From: Komagataeibacter xylinus NBRC 15237 | Lineage (GTDB): Bacteria; Pseudomonadota; Alphaproteobacteria; Acetobacterales; Acetobacteraceae | Assembly (NCBI RefSeq): GCF_001571345.1 | Contig: NZ_BCTP01000029.1 | Coordinates: 1-39,493 of the forward strand | Length of the DNA stretch: 39,493 nt | Direction of reading: 5' to 3' | Part shown: positions 34,403 to 39,493 of the stretch, in pieces | How positions within the stretch are numbered: the first letter of the stretch is position 1 | How the letters are laid out: each line of letters begins with the position of its first letter | Made by a program: the position numbers and the translations under genes | The notes under the pieces: generated by a model | Database searches by the model: none | What the model was told of the DNA's origin: nothing | What the model saw: only the letters and a program-made list of their open reading frames with translations

Positions 34403-36004
34403 TTAGGCTGGCACGAGTTCTGCCTTGACATGACGTACAACGGGCGGCGCATGCCAGCGGCCCTGTTCCACATCCGCGATCTCGCGGTCGATCTCGGCAA
34501 TGACCTGGCGTGAAAACGGGCCAAGATGCAGGTAAAGCGCGCTTGTCATCACCACATAGGGCAGCGCGCGCGGGTTATGCAGGGCGCAGTCCAGCATCAT
34601 GCGCCAGAACTGCCCGGCCGTTCCCGGCCCCGCACGGTGGATGCGGAACATGAGCCGGACAAAGCTGCGCAAATCACCCTTTATCATCCGGTGCGTGCGC
34701 TTGCGCCCGAGCATCCGGCCCAGCCTGCGCACGCGGCCGAAATAGGCGACTGGGTCATAGATGGCCGCAAGCACCGTCCTGTAATCGTTCAGCACGTCGC
34801 GACGCGGGCGTTTTGTCTCGAAATTCAGCCCCGCCGTGCATTGGTCGCCCGACTGCGTCTGTTCACTGCCGGAAAAAAGGCGGCCCTCCGCCAGCAGGCG
34901 CCGCGTCAGCTGCGTCGTGGGTAGGGCGTAAAGCAGGCCGACCATGCAGACTGGGATGGACGTATCCTCGATACAGTCGATCATGCCCTGGGCGACACTG
35001 CCCTTTTCGCTGTCGAAACCCACGATGAAGCCCGCATTGACGAAAATCCCGGCCTTGTGGATTGTCTCGATGCTCTGCTGCAGGCTGCGCCGCGTGTTCT
35101 GCTTTTTCTGCATCAGCACGAGGGAGTCTGTATCCGGGCTTTCGATGCCGACGAATATGGCGAAGAAATTGGTATCGGCCAGGCTGCGCAGCAGGTCGGC
35201 ATCATCGGCAAGGTTGATCGATGCCTCGGTCGAGAACTCGAATGGAAAGTTCTTCTCGTTCTGCCAGCGTTTCAGGTCGGACAGGAATTTCTTGAGCGCC
35301 TTCTTGTTGCCAATCAGGTTGTCATCGACAAAATCCACATGTCCGCGATAGCCAAGCGCGTACAGGGCATCGAGTTCGGCCATGACCTGCGCATTGGTCT
35401 TGGTGCGCGGCACTCGGCCATAGAGTTCAATGATGTCGCAGAACTCGCAACTGAACGGACACCCACGCGAGAACTGGATGCCAACATGCAGGTACTGGTC
35501 CAGCTTCAGCAGGTCGAAGCGGGGCAGTGGGCTTTTCGTGACATCGGTCTTGCCCATCGGCGCTTCGAATACGCCTTCGCGCGCTCCCTTGCGCCAGGCG
35601 GCGATGAAATCAAGCATGATTTCCTCGGCTTCGCCCAGAACCTGAAAATTGGCGGCGCTGTAAAGCGATGGGCTAGAGGTCACGTCGGGGCCACCCACCA
35701 CCACCGGCTTGCCGCGCGCGCGGCAGGTCTCGATGATGTGCAGCGCATCATTGCGCTGCGGCAGCATGCCGCCGGTCATGACCATGTCGGCCCAGTCGTA
35801 ATCGGCATCCACAAGGTCTTCGGTATTGCGGTTGACCAACCGGACTTCCCAGTCCCGGGGCAGGAGGGCTGCGACCGTGACCAGACCAAGGGGGGCCGCC
35901 GGATAGCGTGCGCCCGCAAGATCGCAGGCTTCCTTGTAGTTCCAGAATGAATTGGCGTTGAAAAGCGGGAAGATCATCAGGACCTTGCAGGTTTCGGTCA
36001 TCAT
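34403..36004 (-). CDS. B12-binding radical SAM protein (DUF4070 type)
   Basis: 533 residues from ATG 36004 (ATG 36001 and 36016 are alternatives). Residues 1-140 form a cobalamin-binding domain ('APLGLVTVAALLPRDWEVRLV', 'VVVGGPDVTSSP'). The radical SAM core starts with CxxxCxxC in 'GIQFSRGCPFSCEFCDIIELYGR', followed by 'VDFVDDNLIGNKKALKKFL', 'FFAIFVGIESPD' and 'VNAGFIVGFDSEKGS'. The C-terminal 140 residues match the DUF4070 region. Relatives include hopanoid methylases, which would suit acetic acid bacteria, but the product cannot be named from sequence alone. It stands alone between a porin gene and the ars operon. Confidence 0.82.
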   Translation of the reverse strand: MMTETCKVLMIFPLFNANSFWNYKEACDLAGARYPAAPLGLVTVAALLPRDWEVRLVNRNTEDLVDADYDWADMVMTGGMLPQRNDALHIIETCRARGKPVVVGGPDVTSSPSLYSAANFQVLGEAEEIMLDFIAAWRKGAREGVFEAPMGKTDVTKSPLPRFDLLKLDQYLHVGIQFSRGCPFSCEFCDIIELYGRVPRTKTNAQVMAELDALYALGYRGHVDFVDDNLIGNKKALKKFLSDLKRWQNEKNFPFEFSTEASINLADDADLLRSLADTNFFAIFVGIESPDTDSLVLMQKKQNTRRSLQQSIETIHKAGIFVNAGFIVGFDSEKGSVAQGMIDCIEDTSIPVCMVGLLYALPTTQLTRRLLAEGRLFSGSEQTQSGDQCTAGLNFETKRPRRDVLNDYRTVLAAIYDPVAYFGRVRRLGRMLGRKRTHRMIKGDLRSFVRLMFRIHRAGPGTAGQFWRMMLDCALHNPRALPYVVMTSALYLHLGPFSRQVIAEIDREIADVEQGRWHAPPVVRHVKAELVPA

Positions 36005-36632
36005 GCAAGGATCCATTGCTGCAAGGACTGGTCATGATCAAGACAGATGCCTTCCCGTCCATTTCGAGACGTGGCAGCCTCAGGCAGGGCGCAACTCGAC
36101 TGTAAGGGTGACATGGGGTGAACCCCTTTCGTAGTGGTGTCGGTCAGGTGGGCCGGTACAATATCGGTGACCGCCACTATTGCTTTTATCCTGGTAATCT
36201 CGAACGACCGTGGCCAACGGCATGAGCAGGCTATGATGCCCAGGCACATCAAGGCGGTATAGGAAGATCGCTATATGCGAAATCAGGACACGGTGTTTGT
36301 CTTCACGTCAGGAGGGTGTTGACCACAAGAACCTTGGTAGTTTCTTGTGGATCGTGACGGATTTTACTGTTTATGGAGGTTTTCAATTGGAAAGATTCCA
36401 TAACGCTATGTTCATGACAAAGTATTTCTTTTTGTTTTTACAAGAGCTTTGATAAAGCGACAAGATGGTCGCACGAAGATTGGGGTTTATTAATCCAGAT
36501 CACAGGATCACGGATACGGTAAGCCTGAAGTGTTGCCGCTTTGGCGTTGGCTGGAGCGTAGCAGGCTTACGGCCCCGCAGCATGGCCGCCATCCGCAATC
36601 ACCACGTCGAACGGTTCCGTCCCGTCCCGGCC
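36005..36632. other. 628-base spacer, no gene seen
   Basis: A minus-strand frame (36252 downwards) shows 'CLGIIACSCRWPRSFEITR' with no recognised family. A perfect hairpin lies at 36323-36350. TTCACGTCAGG at 36302-36312 matches half of the direct-repeat box but lacks its first CAGGTT. Confidence 0.3.
36323..36350. repeat. perfect 9-bp inverted repeat
   Basis: CCACAAGAA (36323-36331) and TTCTTGTGG (36342-36350) with a 10-base loop. No T-run follows on either strand, so a simple terminator is unlikely; an operator or element end is possible. Confidence 0.5.
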
Positions 36633-37331
36633 TCACCGCGCTTCAGGCGGGCGATGGTCCTGCCTGCGCTCGCTATAGCGATCAACGAGGTAATCGGCCC
36701 GGTCCCGCAGCAGCCATGTGAACTTCATCAGTTCCTCCATGACATCCACCATGCGGTCATAGAGCGGGGAGGGCTTCATCCGGTCATCATCACCGAATTG
36801 CGTATAGGCCATCGGCACGCTGGACTGGTTGGGGATGGTGAACATCCGCATCCATCGGCCCAGAACCCGCAGGGCATTGACGGAATTGAAGCTTTGCGAT
36901 CCGCCTGAGACCTGCATCACCGCCAGCGTGCGGCCCTGCGTCGGACGGATCGAGCCTTCGGACAGTGGCAACCAGTCGATCTGGTTTTTGAACACAGCGG
37001 TTATGTTACCGTGCCGTTCGGGGCTGCACCAGACCTGGCCTTCCGACCAGAGCGAGAGTGCGCGCAGTTCCTGCACCTTCGGATGGGTGGCAGGTACGGA
37101 ATCCGCCACCGGCAGGCCGGTCGGGTCGAATATCCGCGTTTCCGCGCCGAGGGCTTTCAGGATGCGCTCCGCCTCCAGCACCAGCAGGCGGCTGAACGAG
37201 CGTGGTCGCAGCGAGCCATAGAGCAGCAGGATGCGGGGCGGATGGTCAACCCGTGGGTGTGGCTCAAGCCGCGCGAGGTCAACCCGTTCGAGATATTCCG
37301 GATGCAGGGCGGGCAGGTCAGGTGCGGTCAT
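36633..37331 (-). CDS. arsH: ArsH NADPH-dependent flavin reductase
   Basis: 232 residues from ATG 37331 ('[19 protein letters not shown]'). The FMN-binding signature '[13 protein letters not shown]' lies near residue 35. Further family blocks are '[21 protein letters not shown]', '[18 protein letters not shown]', '[16 protein letters not shown]' and '[24 protein letters not shown]'. ArsH oxidises trivalent organoarsenicals and reduces flavins or quinones with NADPH. It is the last gene of the ars operon, 20 bases after arsB. A longer frame (to 37493) overlaps arsB and is not likely. Confidence 0.93.
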   Translation of the reverse strand: MTAPDLPALHPEYLERVDLARLEPHPRVDHPPRILLLYGSLRPRSFSRLLVLEAERILKALGAETRIFDPTGLPVADSVPATHPKVQELRALSLWSEGQVWCSPERHGNITAVFKNQIDWLPLSEGSIRPTQGRTLAVMQVSGGSQSFNSVNALRVLGRWMRMFTIPNQSSVPMAYTQFGDDDRMKPSPLYDRMVDVMEELMKFTWLLRDRADYLVDRYSERRQDHRPPEAR

Positions 37332-37351
37332 GGAGCGGTTCCCTTCATGCG

Positions 37352-38647
37352 TTACGGGTGGCTGACCCGGGGCAGCCACAGGGCCAGCGCGATGAGCGTG
37401 GCCAGCAGGACCGGCGGGGTGATGGCCAGCCCGACCTTCATGTATTGCCCCCACGTGACCCGATGATTCTTGGATGCCAGCACATGCAGCCACAGCAGTG
37501 TTGCGAGACTACCAATGGGCGTGAATTTCGGCCCGAGGTCGCAGCCGATGACGTTGGCATAGATCATCAGGTCGCGTGTCAGCGGCGTGATGTCGTGAGC
37601 CTGCTGGATCGCCAGCGCCCCGACCAGCACACTCGGCATATTGTTCATGATGGACGACAGAACAGCCGCCAGAAAGCCGGTGCCGATGGTGGCCGTGAAC
37701 GTCCCTTGATGACCGAGCCAGACCAGTGCGGTCGCAAGATAGTCGGTCAGCCCGGCATTGCGCAGCCCATAGACCACCAGATACATGCCTAGGGAGAAGA
37801 TCACGATCTGCCACGGGGCACCCCGCAGCACCATGCGAACAGAGATCACCCGGCCATATCCGGCGACGAGCAGCAGGATTGCGGCGGCCAGGCAGGCTAC
37901 GACACAGACCGGGATATGAAACGGCGCGGTCAGGAAATAGGCCGCCAGAACCAGGGCTAGCAGCGGAAATGCCGCTCGGAATACATGAGGGTCACGAATG
38001 GCCGTGGCAGGTGCGGGCAGTTCGGCGACGGGATAGGTCGCAGGCACCTGCCGCCGGTACCACAGCCACAAGACGGCCAGCGTTGCACCAAGTGCTACCA
38101 GATCGACAGGGACCATGATCGTGGCATAGCGATCGAACGCAATGCCAAAGAAATTGGCGCTGACGATGTTCACCAGATTGGAGATGACCAGCGGCAGGCT
38201 GGTGGTGTCCGCGACGAAGCCGGTCGCTATGATGAAGGCCAGGGCTGCAGTATGGCTCAGGCGGAGTTGAGTGAGGATGGCGATGACAATGGGCGTGAGC
38301 AGCAGGGCCGCGCCGTCATTGGCGAAAACCGCTGCAATGACCGCTCCCAGCACCACGATCAGCGGGAAGAGCGTCCGGCCTCGCCCTTTGCCCCAGCGCA
38401 CCACATGCAGGGCGGCCCAATGGAAGAACCCGGCCTCATCCAGCAGCAGCGAGATGACGATCAGGGCGATGAAGGTAAAGGTCGCATCCCAGACGATGTG
38501 CCACACGACAGGAATATCGTGCCAGTGGATCACGCCCGCTGCCAGCGCCATGGCGGCGCCTGCCATGGCACTCCAGCCGATGCCCAGCCCTCGGGGCTGC
38601 CAGATGACAAAAACCAGCGTGGCAACGAAAATCAGAAGCGCCAGCAT
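37352..38647 (-). CDS. arsB: ArsB arsenite efflux permease
   Basis: 431 residues from the ATG at 38647; an upstream TTG would overlap arsC more. About twelve hydrophobic segments. Family blocks: '[29 protein letters not shown]', '[22 protein letters not shown]', '[26 protein letters not shown]' and '[24 protein letters not shown]'. It pumps arsenite or antimonite out, with the membrane potential or with an ArsA ATPase; no arsA is seen here. Its start overlaps the arsC stop by one base. Confidence 0.93.
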   Translation of the reverse strand: MLALLIFVATLVFVIWQPRGLGIGWSAMAGAAMALAAGVIHWHDIPVVWHIVWDATFTFIALIVISLLLDEAGFFHWAALHVVRWGKGRGRTLFPLIVVLGAVIAAVFANDGAALLLTPIVIAILTQLRLSHTAALAFIIATGFVADTTSLPLVISNLVNIVSANFFGIAFDRYATIMVPVDLVALGATLAVLWLWYRRQVPATYPVAELPAPATAIRDPHVFRAAFPLLALVLAAYFLTAPFHIPVCVVACLAAAILLLVAGYGRVISVRMVLRGAPWQIVIFSLGMYLVVYGLRNAGLTDYLATALVWLGHQGTFTATIGTGFLAAVLSSIMNNMPSVLVGALAIQQAHDITPLTRDLMIYANVIGCDLGPKFTPIGSLATLLWLHVLASKNHRVTWGQYMKVGLAITPPVLLATLIALALWLPRVSHP

Positions 38648-39069
38648 CAAACGATCCGCTTGCCGGATTTATCGATGATCTTCTCGCCGTCCTCCTTGAT
38701 GAAAGCGCCCCGCTGCGGGTTGGGCAGGATGTCCAGCACCCGCTCGGACGGGCGGCAGAGCGCCGCACCCAGCGGAGTGACGACGATCGGCCGGTTCATC
38801 AGGATGGGGTGTGCGATCATGGCGTCGATCAGCGCATCATCCGTCAGGGCCGGATTATCGAGGCCGAGTTCGTGAAAGGGCGTGCCCTTTTCCCGCAGGA
38901 CCGAGCGCACCGGAACGCCCATACGGGCGATCAGACTGACCAGTTCCGCACGGCTTGGTGGGGTTTTCAGATATTCGATGATGCAGGGGTCCTCGCCGCT
39001 GTTGCGGATCAGTGCCAGCACGTTGCGCGACGTGCCGCAGGCCGGGTTGTGATAGATCGTGATGGTCAT
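38647..39069 (-). CDS. arsC: ArsC arsenate reductase (glutaredoxin type)
   Basis: 140 residues from ATG 39069 ('[16 protein letters not shown]'). The catalytic Cys11 sits in the family signature [10 protein letters not shown]. Further blocks: '[18 protein letters not shown]', '[21 protein letters not shown]' with the arginines that bind arsenate. It reduces arsenate to arsenite with glutathione and glutaredoxin, for export by ArsB. The ATG overlaps the arsR stop (ATGA). A longer frame (to 39150) lies inside arsR and is not used. Confidence 0.94.
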   Translation of the reverse strand: MTITIYHNPACGTSRNVLALIRNSGEDPCIIEYLKTPPSRAELVSLIARMGVPVRSVLREKGTPFHELGLDNPALTDDALIDAMIAHPILMNRPIVVTPLGAALCRPSERVLDILPNPQRGAFIKEDGEKIIDKSGKRIV

Positions 39070-39419
39070 GAGCAGGATTCCGGGGACGGACAGCAGGAGG
39101 ACAGGGTCGCGATCAGGGGCGCACAGAGTTCGGGACTGCCCGCGCAGCAATCCTTGACGAGGAAAAGCATCAGCTCGCGCAGGCGAGAAAGACAGGCGCG
39201 ATAGACGATCTGCCGACTGTGGCGTTGCGCGCTCAGCAGGCCGGCACGTGTCAGGATCGCCAGGTGGGTCGAGATCGTGTTCTGCGGCATATCAAGATGG
39301 CGAGCGACATCTCCGGCGGGCAGGCCGTCCGGTTCATGGCGCACAAGCAGGCGGAAGATAGCCAGCCGCGTGGACTGGGACAGGGCGCTGAGCGCGGCAA
39401 GGGCCGATTCCATATCCAT
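39066..39419 (-). CDS. arsR: ArsR arsenic-responsive repressor
   Basis: 117 residues. The winged-helix domain includes 'LSQSTRLAIFRLLVRHEP', 'GDVARHLDMPQNTISTHLAIL' (recognition helix) and 'SRQIVYRACL'. Cysteines lie in the C-terminal part: Cys91, Cys92 and Cys99 in 'KDCCAGSPELC', similar in place to the As(III) site of the Acidithiobacillus ArsR, with further Cys109, Cys110 and Cys116. Binding As(III) would release the operator. It heads the arsRCBH operon with coupled genes behind. Confidence 0.93.
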   Translation of the reverse strand: MDMESALAALSALSQSTRLAIFRLLVRHEPDGLPAGDVARHLDMPQNTISTHLAILTRAGLLSAQRHSRQIVYRACLSRLRELMLFLVKDCCAGSPELCAPLIATLSSCCPSPESCS

Positions 39420-39441
39420 ATATCTTTGATTGTGGATATAT
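39418..39441. promoter_or_regulatory. candidate ArsR operator
   Basis: ATATATC (39418-39424) and GATATAT (39435-39441) form a perfect inverted repeat with a 10-base spacer, directly abutting the arsR start codon. Position and symmetry fit ArsR-family operators. Confidence 0.6.
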
Positions 39442-39448
39442 AAAATAA

Positions 39449-39454
39449 TGTCAA
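39449..39454 (-). promoter_or_regulatory. candidate -35 element of the ars operon
   Basis: TTGACA on the minus strand, 30 bases before the arsR start. No clear -10 at 17 bases is evident because the ArsR palindrome occupies that stretch. Confidence 0.35.
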
Positions 39455-39493
39455 TCCCTGTCCTGGCGCGGGGGGGGGCGTACGTTCATGCAT

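Noticed and set aside
35057-35950. 297-residue + strand frame opposite the radical SAM gene
   Set aside because: The minus strand carries clear radical SAM motifs; the + frame is a high-GC shadow.
36465-36908. 147-residue + strand frame at the end of arsH
   Set aside because: It overlaps arsH on the opposite strand and shows no known motif.
39470-39478. Run of nine G residues as a phase-variable tract
   Set aside because: No coding frame or promoter spacing that it would switch is visible before the window ends.

Overview
The window looks like an accessory region (plasmid or genomic island) from an acetic acid bacterium of the Acetobacteraceae, most like Komagataeibacter or Gluconacetobacter. 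This is inferred from the high-GC alphaproteobacterial coding style, a Ros/MucR regulator, two OprB-type porins, a B12-dependent radical SAM protein and several IS5-type elements. No rRNA, tRNA or CRISPR array was seen.

Layout. (1) 1-8.5 kb: part of an I-type (Dot/Icm-like, IncI-like) conjugation locus on the + strand. It holds a TcpQ/N0-like protein, a small unknown, two exported proteins, a long hydrophilic protein, DotA/TraY, a coiled-coil protein and a small lipoprotein. An IS5-family element sits exactly on a stop codon at 7285-8133. (2) 8.5-10.1 kb, minus strand: an IcmV/TraX-like two-helix membrane protein and a DsbC/TrbB-like thioredoxin-fold protein with CxxS instead of CxxC. The relaxase, coupling protein and ATPases are not in the window. 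(3) 10.1-14.1 kb: a patchwork of a small unknown, a WGR-domain protein, a MucR regulator with a lysine-rich tail, a broken mazEF pair and an IS5 remnant. (4) 14.1-22.2 kb: a tightly coupled six-gene operon encoding a small exported protein, a CzcCBA-type RND metal efflux pump and an OmpR/QseC-type two-component system, preceded by a Fur-like palindrome and a direct-repeat box. (5) 22.4-28.2 kb: an Rrf2 regulator, a decayed IS5 element, a TauE/SafE permease, and a divergent histidine kinase and response regulator separated by an IS1595-family insertion with an intact 8-bp target duplication. (6) 28.7-34.2 kb: a VIT-family transporter overlapping a cytochrome b561, a paralogue of the small exported protein, and two convergent OprB porins. 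(7) 34.4-36.0 kb: a B12-binding radical SAM protein. (8) 36.6-39.4 kb: an arsRCBH operon on the minus strand.

How it may work together. From 14 kb on the region reads as a metal and metalloid stress island. The most interesting unexplained signal is a shared module. Two close paralogues of an unrecognised exported protein (about 73% identical by hand count) lie 16 kb apart on opposite strands. Each is preceded by nearly the same box, CAGGTT repeated at 11-bp spacing, and a third copy abuts the cytochrome b561-VIT pair. Such spacing is typical of OmpR-family response regulator sites, so one of the two resident response regulators may join RND efflux, b561/VIT iron or manganese handling and the two exported proteins into one regulon. 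This is inference from sequence alone.
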